Source: Ascidia mentula
Lineage: Eukaryota; Chordata; Ascidiacea; Phlebobranchia; Ascidiidae
Direction: 5' to 3'
NCBI GenBank assembly: GCA_947561715.1
Contig: OX387197.1
Span: 22,780,266 to 22,844,265 of the forward strand
Length of the DNA: 64,000 nucleotides
Shown piece by piece: positions 25,110 through 35,418 of the stretch. Below the pieces are notes generated by a model. The model was not told where the DNA came from. It was given only the letters and a program-made list of their open reading frames with translations, and searched no databases. The translations under genes and the position numbers were made by a program. Position 1 is the first letter of the stretch. Each line of letters begins with the position of its first letter.

Positions 25110-25739
25110 ATATTTGATTTCCTTGTTGGAAAAATTTCGAATCCAACATGTTTGTTGCTGTAAAAAACTTTTCAATTGGTTTAAATTTTGCTTGAAAAAG
25201 AAACAAGTTCTTGCAATGCATTTAGAAGTACCATATTCGTTGAACATCGGTAAATTTTGCTGGAAAAAAACAAGTTCTGTTAATGCTTTCAGGAACACCA
25301 TATTCATTTTACGTCGGTGCTACGAGAATACCACCCCCGCCCGATCACGTGTTTCAGTGGACAGATGGAACAAGTGTTAATGTTGAAAGTAATGAGTGGT
25401 ATGGTCATAACGAACCAAACAACTCTGGAGGAAATGAGGATTGTGTGATAATGGGTTGAATTTATGAACTTGATTCAACATATGCATGGAGAGATGTTCC
25501 CTGTTCATATTCATCAAGATATGTTTGTCAAAGAAACATTGCAGGTTGAAAATGTTTTGTTGCTTTAAACTTATTAAAAACGGATACTTTTGGAATGGTG
25601 CACATGGTGTTCCACTATATATTTAAACAGGCTATTCCTTACACGATTATTGTGTTCCAGCTTTTGAAACGAAGAACCTTATAACCACAACATATCAAAA
25701 AACCGCCCAAACTGTTGTTGGTAAGTACAACAATACATC

Positions 25740-26400
25740 AGTATGATATGTGTTTATTTACTTTTGCTCTTCTTTCGGCAGCTTTGCAATTAAGCGGTTA
25801 GATGTTTTTGGGTGGCGATGTTATCCCCCAATTAACCCTTCTGCATAATTCGGTACTTTGCACAAAACTGCCTCCCTAATTCTGATACTGCTCAGAACCC
25901 TGCAATAACGGCTCACCACAAAGCCAAAGTAACCCAGGCTGATTTAACTTATTGGACGTCGTGTTAAATTAAGACGATCAAAAACAATACGAAACGTTAC
26001 TGGCCAAGGTCTCGATCACTCACACACAACACTGTAGCAGAGGTGTTACCAACGCGACGCCCAGAAGAAGACTCCCGGTTTTAGAGAAAATCGTTTCGTA
26101 CTCAAAAAGCACCAACCAATCAGGATGCGCCTTCCCGACACGCGGCACATCCGGGGCATACAAAAATAAGTGGAGCGTTAAATAATAGGAAAAAGAGGGG
26201 AGTCGAAGGTTATAAATTAGTGTGGTGAAAGTAAGTGAAGTGCGAGGCAATGTACGTGGGTAAAACAATATGTTAAATGAAGTGGTACCAACGAAAGAAA
26301 ACAGTGAAATTACAAGGTGCCAGGAAGAAAGGTGAAAACAATGAAATACAAACAATAACAATAACTAACAAAAGTGTACGGTGACGTGGAGTAAATAAAA
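25740..26400. other. Enlarged intron 3 of locus B with unknown insert
   Basis: Intron 3 is about 720 bp here against 212 bp in locus C, and the extra DNA has no match elsewhere in the window. The stretch from about 25965 to 26408 is richer in GC, ends AATAAAATTCGTTACA, and could be a solo terminal repeat, but I could not find matching target duplications. The minus-strand frame at 26020-26361 has no recognisable domain. Confidence 0.4.
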
Positions 26401-27539
26401 TTCGTTACACTATGTTCACTAAGGTTTTTAGTTATTTTTAGCCACGACAAACAAGCATTTCAAATTGAGCTCCGGAAACAAATTAATGACTTCAACAACT
26501 GCAGAAGCAAGCAAGATACCGCGAAGAGGCAAGTAGTTATAAGAATATCATAGACACTTACGTCAGTGTTTCCATAAAAAATTACGTGGCGGAAAATTTG
26601 AAAACGTTTTTTTGGGCAAGAACATAATTAAAGTTGTGAATAAACGAAAAAAACATTTTTTCATTCACATTTTTGTGGATTAGTTTACTGACTAAAGGAA
26701 TTTAACATCTAGTGCATGTCTTTTGGAGCAATTACAGGCACACAGGCATTACTTTGTTAAATATATGAATAGATTCCTAAAAGTCGTAGGTTTTATTTAG
26801 GACACGAACACAATAGATGCCTGCAAACATTATACCTGCGCATAAAAAGCATTTTTCTATGAATAACAATAATTACAATGCCATTTTTTGCAGCCGAGGC
26901 AAACATGCATTTGACATTGAACAACTCAGGCAAATCAGTAACAACTGAAGAAAACAGCGTGGTGGTGTCCGAAAAGGGTAAGTGGGAATCAAGGCGTATA
27001 ATACCGCCACTCGAAATCTAGATCTAGAGAAATACAATGGTTTAACTTGTAATTAAATGCTCGCTGTTCGCTTTTGCTTGTGTGATGATCCGATAAAACC
27101 CACGCTTACATAGGGATAGTACCCTCTTTGACATGTTTATACTTTCAAAGTTAGTTTTGGAAACAGCACAAAAAGACAAAAATGTTTCTTCCAGTCGGGT
27201 AAGCTACGGTTATACTTGATGTGGGAAATTTACAAGTAACACAAACTTTCTTTTGAAGTAATGCAGAATTCCTGACACATACACAAGTTGCTCAAGAGAA
27301 AAATGAAACCAACTACGAAATTCCAATCAACGCTCGAACTCAACCGAGATACGAAAACGCACAAGCAGGTATCGTAAAGGACATAAATATGTGCTTACTT
27401 AAATTTTTGTTTTGTTACCTCTTAATGTTTAAAAAAGGTGCCGATGCAGTGAAAGCAGCTACGTACAGCAACATGGATGCAGCAGGGAAATTGGAACCTG
27501 CCTACGTCGCTTTATCGTAAATGCTAAAACATTTTTGGT

Positions 27540-27631
27540 TGTGCACTGATGAGACCTTTTAGGTCGAAACAGTAGCCATTTCTCTGCAGCTTATACACAA
27601 TTCATATTATTCGCTCCACATTCCTTATCAT
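27540..27631 (+). mobile_element. 92-bp hammerhead element, 5' end at the ribozyme
   Basis: A 92-bp insertion sits just after the stop of locus B, flanked by the 9-bp duplication ATTTTTGGT (27531-27539 and 27632-27640). The empty site is preserved after locus G (about 58174). The element begins at the ribozyme's stem I and ends CCTTATCAT. The ribozyme (27542-27591) keeps CTGATGA, stem II and GAAA, but the 3' strand of stem III is changed (TTCT for CTGT) and stem I is cut to TGCA, so it is predicted inactive. Confidence 0.85.
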
Positions 27632-27640
27632 ATTTTTGGT

Positions 27641-28335
27641 GGTGTTTGACAAGATTTGTGTTGGTTGTGCACTAGAATACACTGTCACAAACAAGTTACA
27701 CGAGTGAGAATGCAAGTAAAACTTGTTCCTGCTTTTGTATTTCATTTACATTTAACGTATAATTATAAGTATTTGTATCAAAGTGTGAAGAAAAATAAAT
27801 ATTGCAGTGTTGGTTTAGTTGTTTACGTCATTGCAATCCGAACTTAGTCCCGTGTGGGTGTATTACGTCATACGATGAAGTCAGTTCAGCTGCAAAAGTA
27901 AGACGGGTAAAGTTTATGATACATTTGTGAGGATCATGCATGTAATAAATATAGGAATACAAGGCATAAAAGCAAGGAAACAGCATGGTGATTGGCATAT
28001 AGGTGCCCGCAGGTAAAGTACAATTATGTTGCCGCGCCTGTAGGAACGCAAATATTACATACGTCGGACAATCAAATCAAAACACAGCACCTCTCCTATT
28101 AAGGTATGCGGAAACATGTGCAAATGTTCGTGCGACGTCTTGTGACATAATAAACGCCCACCTGAACTCTGTGGCCTTTTCATTGAATATAAATTTCCTA
28201 AACCAGTAAACACGCTTAACAAACTAAGTTGTTTGCGTTATAATTCCTGTTATCACCCAGTAAAAACGTATAGGTTCAATATGAAATGCTTCACTGAAGT
28301 TTTGAATGACATGTTTGTTAATTTAACATATAACA
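27641..28335. other. Downstream DNA of locus B
   Basis: Inter-locus DNA of the family type: TGTCACAAACAAGTTAC, a CCCGTGTGGG(T)GTATTACGTCATACGA block, an AATAAA near 27945, and GTTGCCGCGCCTGTAGGAACG. The same order recurs after loci C, D, F and G. Short open frames are not conserved. Confidence 0.5.
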
Positions 28336-29105
28336 ATGGATATGCAAACACGCCGACTACATAAACTCACACCGATGATTAAAATAAGTGGTGTCAATAT
28401 ACGCATTCATTTTATGAGAAATCTTTTCGCGTATGACGCACATGGAAAGATTCACGGTACTTTCAATGCACCAAATATAAATCTATCAGCACCAATTGTT
28501 CCTATGTTTACAATATTCAGTCGCAGAAGATATTTTCCTGCATTCTTCAACTTTTTTTCGGATTAAATGCCTTTGGAGGGCGTCGCGACGCACAACCAAT
28601 CGTCGAACCGGAGGTTGCGTTTGGTGATTTACCGCACGCGATTTACAAATAAAGGAACTTGTTTTATTCGTTTACTTACAAAGTAGTTTTTGATTTACTT
28701 AAAAAGTTTTTGATTCCTGTGTACTGTATTATTTTTTTGTTTTCTTTCAGAAAATTATAGATAGAAGGGCAAACTTGACATCATTTGGATAATTACCAAT
28801 CCTTTATTGTTTACGAACCAGTGGCGACTCTTATGCTGAAGCAGTATCTGGTTGTTCAGCATGGAACACTTTTGGTGGCAAATCTCAAGACAACTAATAT
28901 CTTCAACGACATTTTTGGCAAGATTGCAAATCAAGGTAAATGTGCTCAAAACAACGATTTTATTTGCATTGCAAACGACATTCGCATTCTTTCCATAACG
29001 TTGCCAAGATAGGTGATGTGAACAAGAACGAGAAACAGCTTTAATTTACAGATGGTGCAAGCGTAACCTCAAACGGTAAACCAAGCAACATGGGAGAAAG
29101 TTTTC
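28336..29105 (+). pseudogene. Second-family CTLD module, copy 2
   Basis: The module begins with an open frame of 76 codons (28336-28566) containing MQTRRLHKL, SGVNIRIHFMRNL and HGKIHGTFNAPNINLSAP, similar in copies 3 and 4 but matching no family I know. A diverged CTLD exon 1 follows (about 28785-28935) with FIVYEPVAT, LLVANLKTTNIFN and FGKIANQG before GTAAATG, an open match to LIVYDVAS/LLANVKTNNIFN/VGKISNPTG of the main family. An exon-2-like remnant (about 28970-29105) is out of frame but retains a GKPSNMGE-like stretch. Confidence 0.55.
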
Positions 29106-29264
29106 GTTCCTTTATGTAGTCTGGATAAATGCTGACTTATAGTTTTTTTTATATTACGCAATAATTGCATTGTTGAGTGGGTGTAGGCCTACGTTGCTTC
29201 ACTGACATAACCAATATAGTGTTTTGCTGTATAATCCCCTTTTTCGGTGTCGTGTGGAGTCTAG

Positions 29265-29315
29265 TACTACGTTTCCATGGCCACTTTTCAGGCGTAGTAC
29301 TCGGCCCGAAGCCAG
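29265..29315 (+). repeat. Left terminal inverted repeat of the Harbinger element
   Basis: Starts TACTACGTTTCCATGG, complementary to the right end, and is followed by GCGTAGTACTCGGCCCGAA. Confidence 0.85.
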
Positions 29316-30087
29316 AAAAACGGAAGTGACGTAGTAAAACGAGGCGCTTTACTGCGCCTGAACTGGCGATCGGTCGGGCGGTCTAGAAGGGGTTGCCTGA
29401 CGGAGTTGAGGCGGAGTATACTCGGCCCGACGGATTTTAGTTTTGTTGATGATGCAAGTCTGCAGGTGTTAAACTGGTCGTAAAAATTATGTCAACGCAG
29501 CGTTAAGTGCAGATGTTGGTTTTGTTGACGTTGCAAGTCTGCAAATGTTAAAGTAGTCGTAAAAGTCAACGCAGCATAAAGGCAGATAAGTCAACGCAGC
29601 ATAAAGGCAGATGTTCGCTAATATTTCTTTGCAAAAGGGTATATATAGGATATATTATTTATCCAGAAATAGTTCAGAAAGATGGCGAAAGTAGAAGGTG
29701 TTGTAAAAAAGTGGACTGACGCGCAAACCAACGATTTAATTGTTATTGCAAAGCAACTAAATTTGGTAGCGCAAACGGATAGCAAATCCAGAAGAAATAA
29801 AGATGTTATGCAGCAGGCAGCTGAAGAAATGAGAAAAAAGGGACACAATTTTGACATGTGTGAAGTATTTTTATTTAAATCGAAATTGTTTCCCACAATA
29901 GGCTCACTTGCACAACTGCAGGTTAACATTTTCAGACATCAAGTTCGACGGAAGTGGCGGCTACTTAAATCAAAGTATAACAAAATAAAAGGGGATTTAA
30001 ACAGATCAGGTGCTTCATCCAAAGGTTTATACTTGTCGCCGCACAACACATGTATATACTAAAAAAGGCCCAAAGCGTATAACTATA

Positions 30088-30143
30088 TTATGACCGAGAG
30101 TTAAAACCAAAGTCATTGTAATCACGCGTTCAACGCATGTCCA
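30088..30143. repeat. Dispersed 56-bp repeat, copy 2
   Basis: Identical over 56 bases to 20941-20996, at the left edge of the DNA inserted in the Myb-like gene. Confidence 0.8.
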
Positions 30144-31020
30144 AGTTGTGATATCCAATAAAACGACATGGGAAAAAAGAAGAACTCATTTCCGGTTTAG
30201 GTCAATTCCTGACCGGACAATTTAATGGGAAAAACCTGCCGAGCTGGTGGCAGGTGAAAAAATTGTAGCCGGTAGAAGCAGCCACATTATAGATGTGTTA
30301 TAAACCATGTAATTTGGGCAATAAAGTCATATAGGTAACTTAGGCAACCAAACTAACTATGTAAATCAAGTTAAAATAATTACAGGCATTTCTTTGGCAA
30401 ATAATAAATAAGGTTAATTTAAACTCAAGTACTTCTTTCGCAAATGATAAATAAAGCTAAAATAAACACATTTACTTTTAGTTATTCTGAAAACAAAGTC
30501 TACCTATACATAAATAACCTATTAGGGCACTTAGTTAATTAAGCTATATAAATAACTGACGTAATCGACCAAATCGGTCAACTTCAAGTTGCATTCAAGT
30601 TGCGCAACAACCGCAGACTATATAAGCAGAGCAACTAGTGTCTGCCAAATCAGTGTGTTTTAACTGTTGCTGTGTAAGGGTCTAGGCTGTTGGTTCTGCT
30701 TTAGTACACTGTATAGGAGCCCCAATTGTACTGTACTGTACTTGGATTTATTCGTTGGATTATATCAATAAATGGATTTATGAACAACTGTGGACTGGCT
30801 TGAAGCTTGGTGGATGTATGTGTTTAGTCGGGAGTTAGACTGTTTAGAAGACGCACAGACTTGTGTAAAGGAGTTCTTTAACTCCAACAGTAAACCTTGA
30901 GATAGAGAAGGCAAGTTGCCTACGAGGCCGAGTTGCCAACGAGACTCAGTCGGATCCCTGGGGGTGCGAGGCCGAGACGCAGTCGTACCCCACGGTCACC
31001 CAGCGGGGACATACCCCGAC
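30144..31020. mobile_element. LTR-like insertion in the Harbinger Myb gene
   Basis: DNA inserted between two parts of the Myb-like gene. A portion from about 30146 (TGTGATATCC) to about 30889 (CTCCAACA) has the layout of a retroelement terminal repeat: TG and CA ends, a CTATATAAGCAGAGC promoter-like word near 30620 and AATAAA near 30769. About 130 bp of GC-richer DNA follows. No matching target duplication was found, so limits and class are tentative. It is a fossil without coding capacity. Confidence 0.45.
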
Positions 31021-31877
31021 AACTGGTAAACCGACATACTGGAATCATTTTGAAAAAATGGATGAAATCCTCGGAACAAGACCTCGATCACTGGTATGTG
31101 TATATGTTTGCTATTACTTGCATTTACATATAACATAAAAAAATTCTTCTACCAGGCAATGCATCATGCCTCCGGGTTTGAGTCTGGTAAAGAACCTCTG
31201 CCACAGAGTCTTGAAGAGCATGAAGACTCTGAGGATGGTTTGTCAATAAGTGTGTGCACTTAATTGTCACAAAACTGAATTGCAATGTTTATTGTGCAGT
31301 GTACATACTTGATGAAATTCCATTGGATTTAACTGAACACCTAATAGACTCACAACCCCAATTTGTCACACCACCCGTGCATCCAGAAGAAGAGTCTGAA
31401 ACATTTCCACAATCCGAAGAATATCCCCAAGCACCAACAGAAGAGTCACATAGCTGCGAGGAGCCATGTAGTTCCCGAACTATTACAGGTAATGTTCCAT
31501 GAAACCATTTTGCTTTAGTAAATATTATATGGTCTTTTATCAGGTTCTTCAAGTAGAACAAGAAGAAGAAAACGGCAGAGTGCAGTGATGAAAAAAAGGA
31601 GAGTGCCAGCACTGAAAATATACTAATTTTTTTAAAAGACAGCCAAGAAACTAACCAAAAAAATATAGAAAGCATGGTTAATGTCCTGACACGTCTAGCT
31701 GATGTGCTCACCTCGTCTATTGATTCACAAAATACTTCAAAATAAGGCAAATTATTGCGAATTTCAAGTGCCATGTTTTCTTTCTTTTCTTCTTGTACTG
31801 TTGCAACAATGCAAACATTCAATTCGTATATCCATTTTATTAAAAGAACTGATGAAATGAAATTTGGTGCTACTTTA

Positions 31878-34049
31878 TTACAAATTACATAAATAATCTG
31901 CAATGGTGGTGCGAACTTGACTGTCCACTGCAGCATCTGGTTGTGAAGTGGACCCATGGGTCAGAGTAATTTCAGTATCCCTTGGGACAGGTGTTTGGGC
32001 CTCTTCGCACATGTTATGCATTATGCAACATGCTGCAATAATGAAAGGAGCTTCTTTAATGTCAACATCTAGTTGTCGCTTGAATATTCGCCAACGCGCC
32101 TTAAGCCTCCCAAAAGCATTCTCAACCACAATACGAACACTGCTATGGTGATATTAAATGTCTCCTGTTTGTCAGTTAAGCTAGACCCAGTGTACGGCCT
32201 CATGAGCCATTGTAACGTAATTTTACGTTACATAGCAACGATTGCATTCATGGAAATATGAACTATATGGTCACATAACAGCCAGTTTCGTCAACAACGT
32301 CCGGAATCTCTTCATGGGTTTTTGTCTTAAGGCATTTTAGGTAGCGTCTTGTCCAGCATCTCATTTCAAAATGTATAGCAACGGTTGCTTTCTCACGTGA
32401 TTTGATCTCGTTACTAGTTTCCACGCAACAGCTGTGTTTTTATGTGATTTGATTGGCCAGCTTAAATGTGTCGCCTTAGAGAAGTCCTTCATTGTTTTGT
32501 GTGAGAGTGCGTCTTTTGTTAACTGTTCGCTGACCGTTAGTCCTTGGATCGCCCTTCTTTTCAAAATCCTTCGTTCGCTTTGTTTCTCTCCGGTTTTAAA
32601 TAATGAAACTTTCCGTGTGCCTTTAGCTGAGGTGGAGCGGGGCAGTTCAGTGGTACTGTGCTCTCCTCAGTTCGTAAATTCACTTAGTTTGGCGTTGGTA
32701 TAATTGCGCATGTTAATTTCGTATCCAAAATTGTTCGTGGTAAATAAATATTGGTGTAGTGTTTGCATCGAGAGTTAATTAAGTCAGGTTAGGAAAACAC
32801 AACAATTAGAACTCACGTGCGATCTAATGTCAAATGCGCTAATCAAATAGGATTTCCATCAATCATAAATAATATTGTTAAGAGCCGATTCGAGACTCAT
32901 ATTTGACATAACGGAGGCGCAACACCATGGCAGCAAGGGACATGCAGAATCTCCAACAATCATCAAAGGAATCTGTACATTGTTGATGGTAATGGTGCCC
33001 TATTAAACACAAACATAACAACTTAAATTGGTTGAAGCATGGTGATATTAAAAACTTTGTACTTTTGGTAGGTTGGATGCATTTTTGTACAATTCAATTC
33101 AATTCATTTTATTTCTCGCAAACGTCAGCGAATACGCACAAAACATATATTAAATGTAATGAAATATAAACAGAATCATACAATCTTCACCTATACTGAT
33201 TATCAACCACTGCTTGAAGCACAAGAGATGGGAACCTTTTTCTGTTTATAAAATCTCTCATTCCATGTTTTGGTGGTTTTACATGTATATGGCATCCATC
33301 AATTGCCCCAAATACTTGTGGAAATCCAGACTTTTGATGATTCTGATTTGCTATTATTTGGGCTTCAGTGGATTTAGGAAGATAAATGAACTGTTTGTGT
33401 TTCTTGCAAAGAGCCTTACAAAACCTACAAGAAAAAAATTTTAGCTGCAATATATTTTCCTGCATTTGCTCAGTACCTGTGCAAACACCGGTGAACGGAT
33501 GTCTTGTGTATTCCGAAGGCAACTCCAACAACTCTAAATTCAGCTGCTTAAGCTAATTTATACAAAGCAACTACAATCCTTTTTTCAAGGGGTATTGGTG
33601 CCCTAACTGATCTATCATCTACAAATGACAATGTTTTTAAGTTTATAGAAAGTTCACAAAAAATCTAGTTCAAAATGTATAACCTGGTTTCAAATCTTCA
33701 CCAAGCAGCAAAATAAACTGTTGAAAAGTAGACTTTCTAATCCGGAAATGTTTTAGCCAATCGGAGTCATCGAAGTTTTTTCCAACAGTGTCCCACCAAT
33801 CAGTAGATCTGTATTATTATTAAGATAACATAAACTGTACTCATAGAAAGGAAGAAATATTCCTTCAAACCTTTGAAGCATCCAAAACCTTCTTTTTTTA
33901 ACTGTAGCCTGGCCACTGAGGTCATGTGCAATGAGCATACTTGTTGCCTGAAGGCATGTAGTTTGGTTTTGCACCATAACAATCAAAACAGCTAATTGTA
34001 ATGCAAAAACAGTTAACAGAACTAAATCTTGTGATGTTTGAGGTTCCAT
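31878..34049 (-). pseudogene. PIF/Harbinger DDE transposase, decayed
   Basis: Minus-strand pieces in order: an N-terminal segment from MEPQTSQDL (34049); the conserved DDSDWLKHFRIRKSTF region (near 33770-33680); EKRIVVALYKLA ending in an in-frame stop (near 33550) before EFRVVGVAFGIHKTSVHR; the first Asp in FGAIDGCHIHVKPP (33531-33187); the second Asp in MIVGDSACPLLPW (near 32950); and the Glu in VVENAFGRLKARWR (32129 onward), ending with a CIMHNMCEE motif. All three DDE residues are visible, but there is a stop, a frameshift near 32140 and an inserted solo LTR. An intron between 33190 and 33000 is likely. The protein would have cut and pasted the element. Confidence 0.85.
32211..32924. mobile_element. 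Solo LTR inserted in the Harbinger transposase
   Basis: 714 bp with TGTAACG at one end and GCAACA at the other, flanked by the four-base duplication CCAT (32207-32210, 32925-32928). Removing it and one CCAT rejoins the conserved transposase words PLLPW and LMRPY, which places the ends precisely. It has no internal coding region and is an old retroelement footprint, younger than the Harbinger copy it sits in. The superfamily (a four-base duplication fits Ty3/gypsy or retroviral kin) is not certain. Confidence 0.85.
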
Positions 34050-34184
34050 GGCACGTTTTGTTCAAAACCACTTTGTCCGATACTCTGCAAGACAGCATCT
34101 GCCAGCTGCCGCGCAAGGGAAATCCCAAAAATATATACGCCTGACCGGTCACAAAACGGCCATGGAAACGCGAGCGGTTATGCA

Positions 34185-34260
34185 CCTGTTCGTTCGGGCC
34201 GAGTATGCGATCGGGCCATGTTTTCGGGCTATGTGCGTAAGTGGCCATGGAAACGTAGCA
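34185..34260 (-). repeat. Right terminal inverted repeat of the Harbinger element
   Basis: Read on the minus strand it begins TGCTACGTTTCCATGGCCAC, matching the left end in 19 of 20 positions, and is followed by TAG on the + strand. Confidence 0.85.
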
Positions 34261-34310
34261 TAGAGGACACCAATTAATAGAGCCCTACAGTGTTTATCGA
34301 CAGTTTCATA

Positions 34311-34420
34311 CATTTACGTCATATCAGTTATAAGTGGGTGTAAGCTGCGTTACCGGATGAGGTCTGTCTCTGTGTGCAGTCGACTAACACTGGTAATAGT
34401 TCTGTAATAAATACTCATGC
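34311..34420 (+). promoter_or_regulatory. Conserved upstream block of locus C
   Basis: TTTACGTCATATCAG, TAAGTGGGTGTAAGCTGCG, TTACCGGATGAGGTCTG and a GTGTGCAGTCGAC word, in the order seen before every other receptor locus. It lies about 1 kb before exon 1. A possible promoter, enhancer or untranslated exon. Confidence 0.4.
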
Positions 34421-35418
34421 TTTGATAAAATCTTTTATTTTGCAGTGGGCAAACGCTTGCTTATATCAATATATGTACTATCCTAATGCTTGTAAGAAAA
34501 TTATTGCAAAGGAAACCTGGTTGAAAATAATTCATACATTTTGGGCACAGCACAATTTAGAGACAGTACTTTCACAAAGGTTCAAAATTATGTTAGAATT
34601 TAAGGAACGACAAGGCCAGAGAAGAAGTATCGCAGGCGATAAAACATGCAGTTTTGAACGTTTGAAACCGAGAAACAATCAGTGTTGGATCATTAGCATG
34701 TTAGTTGAATTCCAGTTCCCTTTGTTTAAGAGTGTAAATTACAATTATACATTATCACAACATTACATGTGAAAAGATTTGATTTTATTAGTTTTAAATT
34801 ATGGTTGGACGTCAAACGTAGGCGACACGTTTTTAAAATTTTTGGGACGCCATAAATGGAAAAGCTGTTGCCGGATATTACTCTTCTGTGTAATATTTAT
34901 TTGTTTTGCTTATTGTGAAAACAAATAAATTTTGTAATAAGGCTTACTTGACACCACGAGCGTGAAATCAGGTGTCTCTTCTAGGGTTTCACAAAGAGTT
35001 AGGCTACCCGCTTTCGTACTTTGCATAACACTAAACCACAGGTAATCAAGAAATCAGTGTAATATTTGTCGACTATAGTGACAGACAACTTTATTTTAAC
35101 AGTATTACACATTAAGCAAGCCACAATCCTGATATAAATGATAAACGTTTTGATACATTGCAATTACAAATAAAAGCAATTAATTAAACTCAGCTGAATT
35201 AGAAATAATAACTGTTCCGAATCTGGATAAAAAAGAGCTGCATTAGTGTATGCTTTTACGTCAGAAAAACAAAATAAATATTGAAAACGAATCTTAAAAC
35301 TTAATAGGCCTATACTACTTGCTCTGTCATGTAAAAGCGTAGTTTGTCAGACTAAAGGAAATTTTTAAACCTATTGGTAGGCTAATTCTACTTGTGGTTA
35401 AGAGGCTCGAAACCAACA
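34421..35418. other. 5' flank of locus C
   Basis: Conserved with the flanks of D, E and F (TTTTGCAGTGGGCAAACGCTTGC, AAATTTTGACGTCAAA-like words). The 132-codon open frame at 34374-34772 is broken in the other copies, so I do not call it a gene. Nearest to exon 1 is a block like TCATGTAAAAGCGT and GTTTGTCA (35327-35350), which also precedes the other genes. Confidence 0.45.

Larger units (their letters stand above)
24767..27520 (+). pseudogene. Lectin receptor locus B, degraded
   Basis: Recognisable exons: 1 (24767-24931 continuing at 25110-25149 after an insertion), 2 (25293-25544), 3 (25661-25720), 4 (26442-26528), 5 (26894-26977), a 3' scrap of 7 (about 27160-27209), 8 (27259-27368) and 9 (27438-27520). 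Exon 1 starts MLNCSYVSGQTW, lacking most of the signal peptide, and is split by a hammerhead element. Exon 2 has the sugar-binding triplet EPN but a TGA replaces the Trp codon in the CTLD core (near 25456). Exon 6 and the membrane span are deleted. Exons 3, 4, 5, 8 and 9 remain open with correct phases, and exon 4 ends at a GC donor (GCAAGT). It cannot give the full receptor. Confidence 0.85.
29682..31743 (+). pseudogene. Harbinger Myb/SANT-like DNA-binding protein gene, interrupted
   Basis: Exon 1 starts MAKVEGVVKKWTDAQTNDLI at 29682 and holds a SANT/Myb-like helix set ending in RRKWRLLKSKYNKIK. After a roughly 1-kb insertion, reading resumes with WNHFEKMDEILGTRPRSL (to about 31091) before a GTATGT donor. 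Two acidic exons follow (about 31156-31239 and about 31299-31491), then a basic and coiled C-terminus (31543-31743) with ENILIFLKDSQETNQK. The last exon needs a one-base shift in an A-run near 31590. In this superfamily the Myb-like partner helps the transposase bind the element ends. Exon joins are inferred from phases and splice words. Confidence 0.7.
29265..34260. mobile_element. PIF/Harbinger DNA transposon with nested insertions
   Basis: A 4996-bp element ends in inverted repeats TACTACGTTTCCATGGCCAC (left) and its complement with one difference (right), plus sub-terminal CTCGGCCCGAA words on both sides. It is flanked by a TAG target duplication (29262-29264, 34261-34263), a three-base duplication typical of the superfamily. 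Its two genes face each other: a Myb/SANT-type protein on + and a DDE transposase on -. It lies in inter-locus DNA of the lectin array. Both genes are damaged and two other elements are inserted, so this copy is not autonomous. Confidence 0.9.

Noticed and set aside
26020-26361. 113-codon minus-strand frame in intron 3 of locus B, Leu/Phe-rich
   Set aside because: No counterpart in other loci and no recognisable motif; it lies in an unexplained insert of low-complexity A-rich + strand.
31289-31957. 222-codon minus-strand frame, the second longest in the window
   Set aside because: It lies antisense to the acidic and coiled exons of the Harbinger Myb-like gene, which have matched phases and splice words. 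Its own sequence shows no domain.
34374-34772. 132-codon frame in the flank of locus C
   Set aside because: The homologous flanks of D, E and F break the frame, so there is no sign of selection on a protein.
35392-35418. Upstream extension of exon 1 in loci C and F from TTG or GTG
   Set aside because: Animal genes start at ATG, and an internal ATG directly precedes a good signal peptide in every paralog.
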